A stretch of 64,000 nucleotides of DNA from an uncultured Clostridia bacterium (GTDB lineage: Bacteria; Bacillota; Clostridia; Christensenellales; Borkfalkiaceae), in NCBI GenBank assembly GCA_904419945.1, contig CAJFTM010000001.1:25390-89389 (forward strand), read 5' to 3'. A program made the translations under genes and the position numbers. The notes under the pieces were generated by a model, which was not told the DNA's origin, ran no database searches, and was given only the letters and a program-made list of their open reading frames with translations. Shown in pieces: positions 63,937 through 64,000 of the stretch. Position 1 is the stretch's first letter; each line of letters begins with the position of its first letter.

Positions 63937-64000
63937 CAGAGAAGGCTAAGCCGAAGAACAAAAAACGAGCAAAAGAAAAAGCGATAAGAAAAAAGGCAAA

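Overview
The window is chromosomal DNA from a GC-rich member of the Clostridia (Bacillota), probably an endospore former. The evidence is an uninterrupted sigma-K gene, the McsA-McsB-ClpC arginine-phosphorylation/proteolysis genes, a six-gene Rnf complex in the clostridial CDGEAB order, RqcH (NFACT), a lysine riboswitch and the usual dnaG-rpoD-trmK-nif3 block. Genes are densely packed, often with ATGA stop/start overlaps, strong GGAGG ribosome sites and hairpin terminators. I found no rRNA, tRNA or CRISPR array.

Layout. 1-3.3 kb (minus): asd-dapA-dapB behind a lysine riboswitch. 3.3-9 kb: an operon of a membrane protein, a methyltransferase, Hsp33, a TPR protein and a repeat protein. 9-14 kb: a cytidylate-kinase-like protein, MnmA, two small genes behind a possible sporulation promoter, and a GH36-like protein that has lost active-site motifs. 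14-19.5 kb: rqcH (minus), then tig, clpP and clpX. 19.5-24 kb: a transposase-less IS200-like remnant and a 1,231-residue acidic surface lipoprotein. 24-31 kb: a split TSUP permease and rnfCDGEAB, in which RnfD carries a C-terminal extension with two FMN_bind-like repeats. 31-39 kb: HAD phosphatase, Ppx/GppA, Maf, an MreB-like protein, TyrA, a DUF1934-like protein, a UPF0173 hydrolase, a divergent Rho and a ROK kinase. 39-46.4 kb: a ComEC-like hydrolase, then aroC-B-A-E-Q-K and a FabG-like reductase. 46.5-53.6 kb: dGTPase, dnaG, rpoD, trmK, nif3, a zinc-ribbon protein, rplI (minus) and a small cysteine-rich protein. 53.6-58 kb: a MacB/FtsX-type ABC exporter with a MarR regulator and a short DtxR/MntR-like regulator. 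58-64 kb: sigK, mcsA-mcsB-clpC without ctsR, and the long-form hibernation factor hpf.

How the genes work together. The asd-dap genes make the diaminopimelate/lysine precursor and are switched by lysine. The aro cluster plus tyrA covers most of the route to chorismate and the tyrosine branch. Rnf couples ferredoxin oxidation to NAD and an ion gradient. Tig, ClpP, ClpX, ClpC, McsAB, Hsp33 and RqcH form a broad protein quality-control set. The most unusual points are the RnfD extension together with a changed flavin-attachment motif in its core, the degenerate GH36 and Rho proteins, the dual-anchored lipoprotein, the IS200-like remnant, and a palindrome (CAGAGTACTCTG core) that recurs only between genes.
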